Assembly: GCF_001484965.1 (NCBI RefSeq)
Contig: NZ_KQ947393.1
Coordinates: 406,949 to 470,948, forward strand
DNA: 64,000 bases
Source: Shouchella shacheensis
GTDB lineage: Bacteria > Bacillota > Bacilli > Bacillales > Bacillaceae_D
Reading direction: 5' to 3'
In this document: in pieces, positions 27,419 to 36,554 of the stretch
Layout: the number at the start of each line of letters is the position of its first letter
How positions within the stretch are numbered: the first letter of the stretch is position 1
Notes under the pieces: model-generated
Databases searched by the model: none
The model's input: the letters and a program-made list of their open reading frames with translations, nothing else
What the model was told of the DNA's origin: nothing
Made by a program: the position numbers and the translations under genes

Positions 27419-28960
27419 ATGAGCCACAAAGAAGCGGTTTCAAGCAGTTACACACGTCCAGGTGAAGAAGGGTCCCTCATCACATTTAAAAAGCACTACG
27501 ACAACTACATTGGTGGCGAATGGAGAGCGCCTGTTCACGGTCGTTACTTTGAGAACGTCTCTCCGGTCACGGGTGAAGTGTTTTGCGAAATCGCCCGTTC
27601 CAACGCCGAAGATGTGGACCTAGCCATTGATGCGGCCCACGCCGCAAAAGACAATTGGGGGCAAACGCCTCCGGCGAAGCGCGCAGCGATCCTTCATACC
27701 ATCGCCGATCGCATCACTGAAAACAAAGAAATGCTCGCCGTCGCCGAAACATGGGACAACGGCAAATCGGTTCGGGAGACGCTCGCCGCTGATATTCCCT
27801 TAGCCGCAGACCATCTTCGCTACTTCGCTGGGGCGATTCGTGCTCAAGAAGGGTCGCTCAGTCAAATTGATGATGACACCGTTGCCTATCATTTTCACGA
27901 ACCACTTGGTGTTGTCGGGCAGATCATCCCCTGGAATTTCCCTATTCTTATGGCCGTGTGGAAGCTTGCTCCGGCCTTAGCCGCCGGGAACTGCGTCGTG
28001 CTAAAACCGGCCGAACAGACACCGGCCTCCATCCTTGTGCTAACAGAACTGATTGAAGACTTGCTTCCGCCTGGCGTCCTCAACATCGTGAATGGATTCG
28101 GTGTGGAAGCCGGTAAACCGCTGGCCTCAAACAGTCGCATTTCTAAAATCGCCTTTACAGGGGAAACGACGACGGGCCGCCTGATCATGCAGTATGCTTC
28201 TGAAAACATCATTCCTGTTACGCTCGAGCTTGGCGGCAAGTCGCCCAATATCTTCTTCTCGGACGTGATGAACGAAGACGATGATTTTGTTGATAAGGCC
28301 ATCGAAGGGCTCGTCATGTTCGCTTTAAATCAAGGGGAGGTGTGCACTTGCCCGTCTCGTGCTCTTGTTCATGAGGACATTTACGACACATTTATGGAAA
28401 AAGCGCTCAAGCGGGTCGAGGCGATTCAATCAGGGGACCCTCTTGATCCGTCCACGATGATGGGTGCTCAGGCCTCCCAGGAACAGATGGAGAAAATTCT
28501 CTCCTACTTGGACATCGGCAAACAAGAAGGGGCTGAGGTACTCATCGGTGGAGGCGAGCGCCAAGTGAGCGAGCATGCCAGTGGCTACTACATCGAACCA
28601 ACGATTTTTAAGGGCACCAATGACATGCGCATCTTCCAGGAAGAAATTTTTGGTCCTGTCCTTTCTGTGACGACATTTAAAGACGATGAAGAAGCGCTTG
28701 AAATTGCCAATGACACCCTTTATGGTCTAGGAGCAGGCATTTGGACGCGCGATATCAACCGCGCTTACCGCTTCGGCCGCGAGATTCAGGCGGGACGCGT
28801 ATGGACCAACTGCTATCATATGTACCCGGCCCACGCGGCGTTTGGCGGCTATAAGAAATCCGGTATTGGCCGTGAGAATCATAAGATGATGCTTGAGCAC
28901 TATCAACAAACGAAGAATATGCTTGTGAGCTACAGCGACAAAGCCCAGGGATTATTTTAG
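27419..28960 (+). CDS. NAD-dependent aldehyde dehydrogenase (acetaldehyde type)
   Basis: A 513-residue aldehyde dehydrogenase of the ExaC/AcoD type that oxidises acetaldehyde and similar aldehydes to acids. Catalytic residues: Cys in [11 protein letters not shown], Glu in LELGGKSPN, Asn in IPWNFP, and the NAD-binding GETTTGR. ATG follows AAGGAGGATTTGT. It is co-transcribed with a DUF779 gene 10 bp downstream, a pairing typical of this branch. A possible cre site suggests carbon catabolite control. Confidence 0.92.
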   Translation: MSHKEAVSSSYTRPGEEGSLITFKKHYDNYIGGEWRAPVHGRYFENVSPVTGEVFCEIARSNAEDVDLAIDAAHAAKDNWGQTPPAKRAAILHTIADRITENKEMLAVAETWDNGKSVRETLAADIPLAADHLRYFAGAIRAQEGSLSQIDDDTVAYHFHEPLGVVGQIIPWNFPILMAVWKLAPALAAGNCVVLKPAEQTPASILVLTELIEDLLPPGVLNIVNGFGVEAGKPLASNSRISKIAFTGETTTGRLIMQYASENIIPVTLELGGKSPNIFFSDVMNEDDDFVDKAIEGLVMFALNQGEVCTCPSRALVHEDIYDTFMEKALKRVEAIQSGDPLDPSTMMGAQASQEQMEKILSYLDIGKQEGAEVLIGGGERQVSEHASGYYIEPTIFKGTNDMRIFQEEIFGPVLSVTTFKDDEEALEIANDTLYGLGAGIWTRDINRAYRFGREIQAGRVWTNCYHMYPAHAAFGGYKKSGIGRENHKMMLEHYQQTKNMLVSYSDKAQGLF

Positions 28961-28970
28961 GAGGTCTTCG

Positions 28971-29333
28971 ATGGTTCAACGCGTGGTTGCAACTGAATCA
29001 ACGGTAGCTTTGATTGAGACGCTCAAACAAATCCACGGACCACTCATGTTTCATCAATCCGGAGGCTGCTGCGACGGGAGTTCTCCTATGTGCTATCCAC
29101 ACGGCGAGCTGAAGGTAGGTGCAAGCGACATCCTGCTCGGCGAGATTGGTGGCAGCCCTTTTTACATCTCAAGCGACCAGTACGAATACTGGAAACACAC
29201 GCAGCTCATTATTGACGTGGTCGATGGGCGCGGAGGGATGTTTTCCCTGGAAGGGCCAGAGGGAAAACGGTTCTTAACACGTTCCCGCGTCTTCACACAG
29301 GAGGAGCAGGAGACGTTAAAGCAGAAGAATTGA
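28971..29333 (+). CDS. DUF779 family protein
   Basis: A 120-residue protein. Characteristic cysteine-rich turn FHQSGGCCDGSSPMCYP near residue 28 and LLGEIGGSPFYIS. The family is nearly always next to acetaldehyde dehydrogenase genes, as here, and is thought to help that enzyme; the cysteines suggest a metal or redox role, which is inference. Start ATG behind AGGAGG. Confidence 0.88.
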   Translation: MVQRVVATESTVALIETLKQIHGPLMFHQSGGCCDGSSPMCYPHGELKVGASDILLGEIGGSPFYISSDQYEYWKHTQLIIDVVDGRGGMFSLEGPEGKRFLTRSRVFTQEEQETLKQKN

Positions 29334-29340
29334 TGCGAAC

Positions 29341-29463
29341 CGAAAAGCGCAGGCGCCCTGTTCACGAGCGACAAGTTCTGGAAGAACGGCAGGATCAAGC
29401 CCGCCCTTTGGCTTGATCTGGCGGTCTGAAGAAACCTCGAGCGAGTGGGCGCCGCAGCTAGAC
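29341..29463 (+). repeat. palindromic repeat, copy 7 (GCGCC type)
   Basis: CGAAAAGCGCAGGCGCCCTG at the start, GGGCGCCGCAGCTAGACA at the end. Centre hairpin GATCAAGCC/GGCTTGATC. Confidence 0.85.
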
Positions 29464-29584
29464 ACGAAAAGTGCAGGCGGGTTGCCAGAAGCACGGATTT
29501 TGGAAGGCCTGCACTAGAAATCCCGGTTTTGGATTTCGGGGCAGGACTGAAAAATCCCGAGCTTCTACCCGCCGGAGCTAGACA
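29464..29584 (+). repeat. palindromic repeat, copy 8 (GCGGG type)
   Basis: In tandem with copy 7; centre hairpin built on GAAATCC/GGATTTC with CCTG/CAGG. Confidence 0.85.
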
Positions 29585-29587
29585 ATA

Positions 29588-29623
29588 CCGAAAAGCGCAG
29601 GCGGGTTGCCAGAAGCTAGACAA
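29588..29623 (+). repeat. palindromic repeat, internally deleted copy 9
   Basis: Only the first 26 or so bases (CGAAAAGCGCAGGCGGGTTG...) and the last AGCTAGACAA remain, joined at an AGAAGC-like junction. Abuts the terminator. Confidence 0.75.
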
Positions 29624-29661
29624 AACGCTCATGAGAAATCGAATTCTCATGAGCGTTTTTC
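29623..29661. terminator. bidirectional terminator, ald-DUF779 and DD-carboxypeptidase
   Basis: AACGCTCATGAGAA and TTCTCATGAGCGTT form a perfect 14-bp stem, with T-runs on both strands. Confidence 0.85.
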
Positions 29662-29703
29662 CTTCTCGTCTCAACGGCCTTTTTCTTTGTAGCACTCTTC
29701 TTC

Positions 29704-30822
29704 TCACATAAGTGGGGTTCTACCAATCGTTTTAGCGAGTCCCGTTTTTAAAAAAGCCACCACCTTCTCCAGCCAACTCTCCTCTGCGCCGGGTTGCGAT
29801 ACGGGTAGCTGGTCTTGAGAGTTTTCTCTTTCTACTTCCACTTCTTTTAAGAAATTGCCTTGATCATCATGCAAGATTAAGTAATTCCCGACAACATCGC
29901 CCTCAACCTCATGCTCTTTTTCGAACGTGACGTAGTCAGGCTGAATGAGCGTATAAGGCTCATTCTCTTGATTATAATACGTTTGTTCAAAGGGGATTTC
30001 CTCTGATGAGAAAGTTTCAAACCCGTAGTCCAGAAGTTCAGTTGTATCATCGTAAGAGTTCTGGGCTGTGGTGTTTTTAAACGTTACCGCAATCAGCTCT
30101 TGTCCATTCCGCTCCGCCGCTGTAACAAGGGTAAATCCGGACTGCGTAACAAACCCGTTCTTTACCCCTACAGCTCCCTCATAATCCCACAAGAGCCGAT
30201 GATGATTATAGAGCGTCGTTTCCCAACCTTCCCCTTCCCAATCCAGTTCCTTCGTTCCAACAATCTCTCTGAATGTCTCATTTTCGAGCGCATAGTTCGT
30301 AATCAACGCCATATCTTCAACAGTGGTGTAGTGATCTTCGTCAAACAGCCCATGGGGATTTGTAAAATGTGTATCCTCTACGCCTATTTTCTCTTCCACA
30401 AATGCGTTCATTTCTTTAGCAAATGCCGCTTCACTTCCTGCCAGGTGCTCAGCGATCGCTGTGCCAGCATCATTTCCGGAATTAATCAAAAGTCCTTGGA
30501 CGAGTGTTTCCAGCTCTACTTTTTCATCTTCAAGCAAATAAACGCGAGTCCCGTCCGCATGTGTCGCTTCCTCACTAACGGTCACAAGCTCCTCTAGGTT
30601 TCCTTCTTCAATCGCCATAATTCCCGTCACGATCTTGGTTACGCTTGCTGGATACATGGCTTCATCGCCGTTCTCTTCAAAAAGAATTTGCCCCGACTGG
30701 GCGTCCATTAATAACGAGGCCTCTGCTTCAAGTAAAGGCTCCTTTGTCTCGGCCTTTGACTCGCTTGTTGCAAGAGCAAGCAGGCCAACCATTATGCAAG
30801 TTGCTAGCTGTTTTTTCACCAT
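29704..30822 (-). CDS. D-alanyl-D-alanine carboxypeptidase (DacF-like)
   Basis: About 372 residues with a signal peptide (cleavage near SESKAE). Penicillin-binding motifs: SxxK in PASVTKIV, SxN in NSGNDAG, and KNG in GVKNGFVTQSG where most relatives have KTG. It trims the terminal D-Ala of peptidoglycan side chains. The C-terminal EESWLEKVVAFLKTGLAKTI is amphipathic and probably anchors it to the membrane. ATG at 30822 is chosen over TTG 30828 because of AAGGG six bases upstream. Confidence 0.9.
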   Translation of the reverse strand: MVKKQLATCIMVGLLALATSESKAETKEPLLEAEASLLMDAQSGQILFEENGDEAMYPASVTKIVTGIMAIEEGNLEELVTVSEEATHADGTRVYLLEDEKVELETLVQGLLINSGNDAGTAIAEHLAGSEAAFAKEMNAFVEEKIGVEDTHFTNPHGLFDEDHYTTVEDMALITNYALENETFREIVGTKELDWEGEGWETTLYNHHRLLWDYEGAVGVKNGFVTQSGFTLVTAAERNGQELIAVTFKNTTAQNSYDDTTELLDYGFETFSSEEIPFEQTYYNQENEPYTLIQPDYVTFEKEHEVEGDVVGNYLILHDDQGNFLKEVEVERENSQDQLPVSQPGAEESWLEKVVAFLKTGLAKTIGRTPLM

Positions 30823-30946
30823 TACCAACCCTTCATCCGATTAAATGACAAAGTTCGACTCTTTTCTACATTAAAGTATGAATCTCTCAGCTTCCTGAGT
30901 CAACCTTAAAACGTCAATGGTTGGATTTTTCTCTTGGCTAGAGGGC

Positions 30947-30976
30947 TTGGACACTCGTTCATAAAAACGGTATACT
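30947..30976 (+). promoter_or_regulatory. promoter of the beta-helix gene
   Basis: TTGGAC (30947-30952) and TATACT (30971-30976), spacing 18. Confidence 0.55.
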
Positions 30977-31001
30977 TTGAGTATTAAACGAGGTGAACAG
31001 T

Positions 31002-32789
31002 TTGAAAACGATTCGAGTATCCAAGAAGCTACTCTCTAAATATAAAACCATTCAACAGGCGCTTTCGGCCGCTTCAGATGGGGACACGATTCAACTCGAA
31101 GCGGGCCGCTACAAAGAATCACTTGTCATTGATAAGTCGGTCGCCTTGATCGGACTAGAAGAACCAGAGGAAATTATGCTCAAAGGCTACATCCGCATTA
31201 TTGAACAAGCGGATGTTCAGCTCAAAAACGTCACACTCGAAGAAAACCCTGCTGGCCTGATTTTAGAGGAGGGCCATCTAGTAGTCTCTCACTGTTATTT
31301 TACTAAAATAAAAGACTATGCAATTGACGTACACGATAAAGGACATCTTGACCTTCATGATGCCACCATCCGTCACTGTGGAATTGGCTTAAGGGTTTCT
31401 GGGAGAGCCCGGGTGGAATACTGTGCCTTATATGGCCAAACGCATACACAGATCCGCGTTGCTAAACAAGGGCGATTGATCGTAAAACATTCGCATATTT
31501 ATCAAGGGGATGAAGCGGCGTTTCGCTTTGATGGCAACAGCCGTTCGCTTCTTGAGAACTGCCAAATCTATGCTCATCATCACCCTGACTGCAGCCAACT
31601 CATGGTCGCTGACACGAGCGAGGTCTATCTTCGGGAAAGTACTCTTTATGAAAGCACGACCGGGGGCATCACTGTTACAGGTGGCAAGTGTTCATTAAGC
31701 AAGTGCAAGCTAACGGACAACACCCCCCAGCAAGTATACGTAGCAAAAGGAATGGCTATCATTCAAAACAGCCTGCTTGAACAAGCCAAAACCGCCGTTC
31801 ACGTCGACGATGACGGGGAGTTATTTTTAGAAAGGACCGTCGTCAGTGAGCACCAAGATCATCAAATCGTGGTGGAGAATGGAACCGCGCGTCTGTTCCA
31901 GAGCACGATCAAACTTGGGGGAAAAAGTGGCCTCTCCACGAGCTTTGAATCAAACGTCTCCATTGAAGCTTGTGATGTTTTTGGCCACCACCTCCCACAA
32001 GTAGCAGCGTCTGAACGTGCGCAGTTGCTCATGCGCCATAGCGCTATTTATGAAGGCTCCCACTACGGGATGTGGCTCACAGAAGCCGCTAAAGCTTCCG
32101 TTGAGCACTGCCGCTTCTTTGACAACCAGCTTAATCAAATTGTCGTTGTGGACAAAAGCTATGCAGACCTCCACGATGTGACTGTTTATGAAGGCGGTCA
32201 AAGCGGCATTTACATGCTCGATGAAAGCAGCGCGATGATTACGAACAGCTCCGTGTATCGCCATCATGATCATTATCCGCAAATTTACATTGCCAACGAC
32301 GCCGCGCCAACCTTACGTGATTGCTACATCTATGACAGCTATGAAAGCGGCATTCGTTTTCAGAACAAAGGCCAGGGACTTATCGAGCACTGTGAATTCA
32401 GCGGACATTTCGAGGCACAAGTGGATATCCAAAGCGAAAGCACGCCAACCATCCGCGAATGCATCATCCGTAGTGGTGGGACGTCAGCGCTTAGGATGAT
32501 TGATGCTGGTGGCTTCATAGAGAACTGTTCATTTGAGGACCACGAGAATAACATTATCATCAGCGGGAGCTGCACTGCGGAAATCATTGGCGCTGAAGCC
32601 GATGCCCTGCGGCAATACGAAGAAGCTATGGAGACAGCGGCACATGAAGACGAAGGCGACCAACTTTCCAAAGAAGAAATGGAGCTTGCCCTTCAGCGCG
32701 CTCAAGAAGTAGCGGAGCGGGAAGAACGTACCTCAGAGATTGTCGGCCTTGTCGAACAGCTCGAGGAGAGGCTTGGGAGAAAGCCATAA
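31002..32789 (+). CDS. right-handed parallel beta-helix protein
   Basis: 595 residues from TTG 31002 (AGGTGA upstream). Residues 15-545 are repeated units of about 22 and 44 residues (e.g. VEYCALYGQTHTQIRV, LENCQIYAHHHPDCSQL, IRECIIRSGGTSALRM), each giving a turn of a pectate-lyase-like beta helix. The last 45 residues, EEMELALQRAQEVAEREE, form a charged coiled coil. There is no signal peptide and no known lyase motif. The start (TIRVSKKLL...YKTIQQALSAASDGDTI) is like bacillar beta-helix proteins that carry a C-terminal AAA+ ATPase, but that domain is absent. Function unknown; a cytoplasmic scaffold is a guess. Confidence 0.82.
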   Translation: MKTIRVSKKLLSKYKTIQQALSAASDGDTIQLEAGRYKESLVIDKSVALIGLEEPEEIMLKGYIRIIEQADVQLKNVTLEENPAGLILEEGHLVVSHCYFTKIKDYAIDVHDKGHLDLHDATIRHCGIGLRVSGRARVEYCALYGQTHTQIRVAKQGRLIVKHSHIYQGDEAAFRFDGNSRSLLENCQIYAHHHPDCSQLMVADTSEVYLRESTLYESTTGGITVTGGKCSLSKCKLTDNTPQQVYVAKGMAIIQNSLLEQAKTAVHVDDDGELFLERTVVSEHQDHQIVVENGTARLFQSTIKLGGKSGLSTSFESNVSIEACDVFGHHLPQVAASERAQLLMRHSAIYEGSHYGMWLTEAAKASVEHCRFFDNQLNQIVVVDKSYADLHDVTVYEGGQSGIYMLDESSAMITNSSVYRHHDHYPQIYIANDAAPTLRDCYIYDSYESGIRFQNKGQGLIEHCEFSGHFEAQVDIQSESTPTIRECIIRSGGTSALRMIDAGGFIENCSFEDHENNIIISGSCTAEIIGAEADALRQYEEAMETAAHEDEGDQLSKEEMELALQRAQEVAEREERTSEIVGLVEQLEERLGRKP

Positions 32790-32794
32790 CAACG

Positions 32795-32832
32795 AAACCC
32801 GGAGCCCCATTGCTCCGGGTTTCTTGTTTTTT
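32795..32832 (+). terminator. terminator of the beta-helix gene
   Basis: AAACCCGGAGC and GCTCCGGGTTT, 11-bp stem, 6-base loop, then CTTGTTTTTT. Confidence 0.85.
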
Positions 32833-32878
32833 AACATCTGTATCGTTGGCGAGCATCCAAGCCCACCGACCTCTTTCC

Positions 32879-34054
32879 TTATTTTGCAACAGCCTCTTCC
32901 TCTGACTTCCGGAAAAAATGTTTCATTGCATGGTAGACGTCGCCTTTTTCCTTTAAGATATAATGCCTGAACCGTGGATCTGTGACATTTTTATAGGCGC
33001 TCATCAGGGTCGAGTGCCTGGAGTATTGATTGACTTCTCCATAGCCGAATAGACTTGATTTATCCATTAGCTGCTTGATGAGCTTCATGCAACGCGCGTT
33101 ATCTGAAGTCAGATTATCGCCGTCCGAAAAATGAAACGGGTAAATATTATACGCTTGTGGATCGTACTTTTCATCGATCAGCTTCAGCGCTTTGCGGTAT
33201 GCGGATGAGCAGATGGTCCCCCCGCTCTCCCCTTTGGAGAAAAAATCTTCTTCTGAAACGACTTTCGCCTCAGTGTGATGGGCAATAAATTCAATTTCCA
33301 CGGTTTCATATTTTGTACGCAAAAAACGGGTCATCCAAAAAAAGAAACTTCGAGCCATATACTTTTCAAACCGGCCCATAGAACCACTCGTATCCATCAT
33401 TGCAATGACGACTGCTTTGGATTCCGGACGCACGGTTTCCGTCCATGTTTTAAAGCGAAGATCGTCATTATGAATGGGCATGATGCTCGCTTTTCCATCT
33501 AGGGCGTTACGTTTAATCGCAGCCAGAATCGTCCGGCGCTTATCGACGTTGCCCATTAGTCCTTTCTTGCGAATGTCATTAAAGGAAATGTCCTCGATCA
33601 CAATGTCATGCTCATCTTTTTCCTGCAAATTCGGGAGTTCAAGCTCTTGGAACAGCATTTCCTCTAGCTCTAGGATGGAGACTTCTGCTTCATGGTAGTC
33701 CTCTCCCGCCTGATCGCCTGCACCCTGCCCTTTCCCCGGCCCTTGCTGCTTTTGGCCATTTGGATCACGGGCAACAACATCGCCAACCTTGCTATCGCCC
33801 TCGCCCTGCCCGACATGCTTATTTTTGTCGTAATTATAGCGAATTTTGTATTCGTCAAGGGAGCGAATCGGAATTCGAATCACGTCGCGACCGTTAGACA
33901 TAACGATATTTTCTTCACTGACAAGATCCGGCAAATTCTTCTTGATCGCTTCTTGGACTTTTTCTTGATGACGTCGCTGATCTTGGAATCCCTTTCGATG
34001 GAGGGACCAGTTTTCTTGAGACACTGCAAATTGCTGGCCGTTATCCTTTTCCAT
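32879..34054 (-). CDS. yhbH: sporulation protein YhbH (VWA domain)
   Basis: A 391-residue protein; DUF444 family. The N-terminal half is polar, with a glycine/glutamine-rich stretch (residues 100-120); the C-terminal half is a von Willebrand A fold with MIDAS motif DTSGSMG. In B. subtilis yhbH follows prkA and is transcribed in the mother cell by sigma-E; in enterobacteria yeaG-yeaH-ycgB groups PrkA, YhbH and SpoVR. All three are in this window but apart. ATG follows AGGAGGG. Confidence 0.94.
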   Translation of the reverse strand: MEKDNGQQFAVSQENWSLHRKGFQDQRRHQEKVQEAIKKNLPDLVSEENIVMSNGRDVIRIPIRSLDEYKIRYNYDKNKHVGQGEGDSKVGDVVARDPNGQKQQGPGKGQGAGDQAGEDYHEAEVSILELEEMLFQELELPNLQEKDEHDIVIEDISFNDIRKKGLMGNVDKRRTILAAIKRNALDGKASIMPIHNDDLRFKTWTETVRPESKAVVIAMMDTSGSMGRFEKYMARSFFFWMTRFLRTKYETVEIEFIAHHTEAKVVSEEDFFSKGESGGTICSSAYRKALKLIDEKYDPQAYNIYPFHFSDGDNLTSDNARCMKLIKQLMDKSSLFGYGEVNQYSRHSTLMSAYKNVTDPRFRHYILKEKGDVYHAMKHFFRKSEEEAVAK

Positions 34055-34470
34055 TCCATTCCCTCCTAATGTATATACACTCGTATCTTTTCAATAAAAA
34101 GTGTGCACAGCGGATTGGTTATCTGCATACCATACATTGGTTAGAACGTAACTTTTTTACGTTACTTACCTTATCCTATGCAGACAAGAGCGAGAGTTGC
34201 TAAAAAAACGGAAGGACAAGCCTCTGAACAGCCCTCTTCACTGAATAGTCAGACACAAAAGACGCTTCTAGCAACGTTTACGGTGATTTTTTCTTTGCCT
34301 ATGTTCATCCTAACTGAAATGTACAGGCGTGTCGCTCACCCTCTTGTACCCACCAACTCTATCGGATATTTTTATAAAATAAAAAAGGACTGAAAATTCT
34401 TCGTAAAAGTCTGGGCACAATAGCTTTAACACGGTAAGATGAACGTAGATTTAAAGGGGGGCTTTCAACA
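34055..34470. other. intergenic stretch, yhbH to yitT-like gene
   Basis: No gene is supported here. It must hold the divergent promoters of yhbH and the YitT-like gene, but no clean -35/-10 pair was found. A small hairpin AACGTAA/TTACGTT lies at 34145-34163. A 71-codon frame at 34178-34393 lacks a ribosome site. Confidence 0.5.
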
Positions 34471-35364
34471 GTGAGACATTTGATTTATCTAGTCATTGGC
34501 ACGTTTCTATTCGCCATTTCTGTTACGCAATTCGCTATGCCGAACCAACTTGCAGAGGGTGGCATCATTGGGCTTTCACTCCTGCTCTATTTTGCGTTTA
34601 ATACCTCTCCCGGAATTGTCAGCTTTGTCATCAATGCTGGTCTTCTTGCGATTGGCTTCAAGCTGCTTCCGCGACATATGGTTTATAAGTCCCTTCTGAA
34701 TGTACCACTATTATCCTTATTTATCTATTTAACAGAGGACTTTGGCATGCAAATTCCGGACACACTGCTCGCCGCTATTTTTGCTGGTTTGTTAACGGGA
34801 GTGGGGTTCGGCTTCATTTTCCGTGCAGGAAGTTCTACAGGAGGAACTTCTATTATTGCAAGAATGCTGAATCACCGATTTGGGTGGGAGTTAACCGGCA
34901 CAAACTTTGTATTGGATGTAGGAATTGTACTCGCTGGTGTGTTCGTCATTGGCCCCCTCTACACCATGTACACCATCGTGGCTTTATACATCGGCAAGAA
35001 AGTAACCGACTATGTTCTTGAAGGGTTCGATTCAAAGAAAGCTGTCAACATCGTTTCTTTGAAAGGGCAAGAAATCTCTGAAAAAGTGATGAATGAAATG
35101 TCGTCAAGTGCGACGATCTTTGATGGTTACGGCGGGTTTACGAAGGAAAAGCGCGAAGTGATCTACATCGTCGTTCGCTCTCATCGTCTCTTTTATTTGA
35201 AAAAACTCATTCAGGAGGTCGATTCAAACGCATTTCTTGTTGTTCACAACGTAAAAGACGTCTCTGGCGGGACTTTTTTCGCGCCGCATCACCATCACCC
35301 CCTTGATCCAACGACCGTTCCTGGTTATGAAGAGCGGGATCGAGAGCCAGAACTCGGACAATAG
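34471..35364 (+). CDS. YitT family membrane protein (DUF2179)
   Basis: A 297-residue protein: five or six membrane helices in residues 1-190, then a cytoplasmic DUF2179 domain (VYIVVRSHRLFYLKKLIQEVDSNAFLVVHNVKDVSGG). Bacillus genomes carry several paralogues (YitT, YpjC, YvjA, YxkD, YebE-like) without a settled role. The start is GTG at 34471 with AAAGGGGGG upstream. The C-terminus has four consecutive His followed by a polar tail. Confidence 0.9.
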   Translation: MRHLIYLVIGTFLFAISVTQFAMPNQLAEGGIIGLSLLLYFAFNTSPGIVSFVINAGLLAIGFKLLPRHMVYKSLLNVPLLSLFIYLTEDFGMQIPDTLLAAIFAGLLTGVGFGFIFRAGSSTGGTSIIARMLNHRFGWELTGTNFVLDVGIVLAGVFVIGPLYTMYTIVALYIGKKVTDYVLEGFDSKKAVNIVSLKGQEISEKVMNEMSSSATIFDGYGGFTKEKREVIYIVVRSHRLFYLKKLIQEVDSNAFLVVHNVKDVSGGTFFAPHHHHPLDPTTVPGYEERDREPELGQ

Positions 35365-35371
35365 GGGATGA

Positions 35372-35400
35372 AGAAAGCGCAGGCACCGGAGCTAGAAAAA
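35372..35400 (+). repeat. palindromic repeat, internally deleted copy 10
   Basis: GAAAGCGCAGGC joined directly to ACCGGAGCTAGAAAAA; only the two ends of the element are left. Confidence 0.7.
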
Positions 35401-35401
35401 C

Positions 35402-35514
35402 CGAGAAGCGTAGGCGGGTCGCCTAGAAGCGCAAATTCTGAAAGGCCTGGACTAGAAATCCCGGGTTGGAGTTCGGTTCAGGACTAAAAACAATACCCGC
35501 CGGAGCTAGAAAAA
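35402..35514 (+). repeat. palindromic repeat, copy 11 (diverged)
   Basis: CGAGAAGCGTAGGCGGGT at the start and ACCCGCCGGAGCTAGAAAAA at the end; the inner right arm is shortened (CTAAAAACAATACCCGCC). Its end abuts the sip terminator. Confidence 0.82.
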
Positions 35515-35541
35515 GGATGAGCACTAAATGCTCATCCTTTT
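35511..35541 (-). terminator. terminator of signal peptidase gene
   Basis: AAAAGGATGAGCA and TGCTCATCCTTTT, 13-bp stem with T-run on the minus strand, starting at the stop codon. Confidence 0.8.
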
Positions 35542-36091
35542 ACTCCATGGTTCCAAATTCGCCAAGCGGCCAAAAACGCAGGCCTACTTTTCCAATGATG
35601 TCCTCTTCATCTATTGGTCCAATGCTTCGACTGTCTAGACTGATCGGACGATTGTCCCCCATTACAAAAACATGATCGGCCGGAACTTCCATTTCGAACT
35701 CATAATCCGGTGTATAGGCTCGTCCGTCATACGCTTGACGGACGTCTTCAAGAAAAGGCTCTTCAACGAGCTCATCATTCACATAAAGCCGATCCTCTTC
35801 ATAGCGGACGCTCTCCCCGGGGAGCCCTACGACTCGCTTAATGTAATCCTCGTTTTCGTTCGCTTGAAATACAATTAAATCAAACCGCTCCGGCTCACTG
35901 AAATGGTACGGCATTTTATTGACAATAAATCGCTCGCCATTTTGAGCAGTCGGGACCATCGAATCTCCTCGTACTTCAAAGCTTGTCATGATAAAGGTGC
36001 GTATAATAAGAGCGAGCACAAGCGCAATGACAATCGCCTTCACCCAGCCCCAGAATTCCGATTTCTCTTTCTTATCTTCCGCTCTCGCCAC
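35540..36091 (-). CDS. sip: signal peptidase I
   Basis: 183 residues from GTG 36091, close to SipS (184). A single membrane anchor (WVKAIVIALVLALIIRTFI) precedes the catalytic domain: Ser in GDSMVPT, Lys in DYIKRVVGLPGE, and GDNRPISLDSRSIG. It cleaves signal peptides outside the membrane. The frame stays open to an ATG at 36121 that has no ribosome site and touches repeat-derived DNA; GTG 36091 has AAGGCGGGG. The repeats directly upstream leave little room for an ordinary promoter. Confidence 0.9.
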   Translation of the reverse strand: MARAEDKKEKSEFWGWVKAIVIALVLALIIRTFIMTSFEVRGDSMVPTAQNGERFIVNKMPYHFSEPERFDLIVFQANENEDYIKRVVGLPGESVRYEEDRLYVNDELVEEPFLEDVRQAYDGRAYTPDYEFEMEVPADHVFVMGDNRPISLDSRSIGPIDEEDIIGKVGLRFWPLGEFGTME

Positions 36092-36125
36092 GCCTGAACC
36101 CCGCCTTCTTTGCTTCCGCATCGAA

Positions 36126-36145
36126 CCAAGCCGCTTGCGCTTTTC
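36126..36145 (-). repeat. palindromic repeat, end fragment
   Basis: AAGCCGCTTGCGCTTTTCTT, identical to the far end of copies 12 and 13. Confidence 0.7.
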
Positions 36146-36267
36146 TTGATCCAGCTCCAGCGGCTAGAAGCTCGAGAGTTTTCACCCTGACATCGACATC
36201 CAAAATCGGGATTTCTTTTGTCAGGTCTCCAAAATTCTCGCTTCTGGTCGAGCCGCTTGCGCTTTTC
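36146..36267 (-). repeat. palindromic repeat, copy 12 (GCGGCT type)
   Basis: Reverse orientation; arms AGCGGCTAGAAGCTCGAG and GCTTCTGGTCGAGCCGCT; central stem CCTGACA/TGTCAGG. Tandem with copy 13 at a period of 122 bp. Confidence 0.85.
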
Positions 36268-36493
36268 TTGATCCAGCTCCAGCGGCTAGAAGCTCGAGAT
36301 TTTTCACCCTGACATCGAAATCCAAAATCGGGATTTCTTTTGTCAGGCCTCCAAAATTCTCGCTTCTGGTCGAGCCGCTTGCGCTTTTCTTATAACGTAT
36401 CACTAAATGGAAAAAAGAACAAGGTTCAATGTTCGTGAAGCCACTGCAAGGAACGTTAACCTCTGCTTTTCTCTCAGGTGCAAGCTCTGCCAT
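36221..36493 (-). CDS. small frame running into the repeats, possibly truncated gene
   Basis: ATG at 36493 is seven bases after GAGAGGAG, a very good ribosome site. The first 35 codons (MAELAPERKAEVNVPCSG...) precede the repeat; the remaining 55 are translated repeat DNA up to a stop in copy 12. Either a short native gene lost its end to the repeat insertion or the site is chance. No family recognised. Confidence 0.35.
   Translation of the reverse strand: MAELAPERKAEVNVPCSGFTNIEPCSFFHLVIRYKKSASGSTRSENFGGLTKEIPILDFDVRVKNLELLAAGAGSRKAQAARPEARILET
36268..36390 (-). repeat. palindromic repeat, copy 13 (GCGGCT type)
   Basis: Almost identical to copy 12 and in direct tandem. Not next to an intrinsic terminator; it lies between the sip gene and the start of a small frame. 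Confidence 0.85.
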
Positions 36494-36520
36494 TGTTCAA
36501 CTCCTCTCATTGGCCATGAA

Positions 36521-36554
36521 GACCCCCGGCGTATGGGCGCCGAGGGTCTTTTTT
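36521..36554 (+). terminator. terminator-like hairpin at the prkA 3' end
   Basis: GACCCcCGGCG and CGCCGaGGGTC, followed by TTTTTT on the plus strand. On the minus (prkA) strand the T-run is only TCTT, so it may work poorly for prkA. Confidence 0.55.

Noticed and set aside
29162..29707. 181-codon minus-strand frame across the repeat array
   Set aside because: It is made of translated repeats and the antisense of DUF779; no start signal, no family.
34178..34393. 71-codon frame upstream of the yitT-like gene with a possible membrane segment
   Set aside because: No ribosome site before ATG, composition unlike neighbours, and it occupies the space where promoters of both flanking genes must be.
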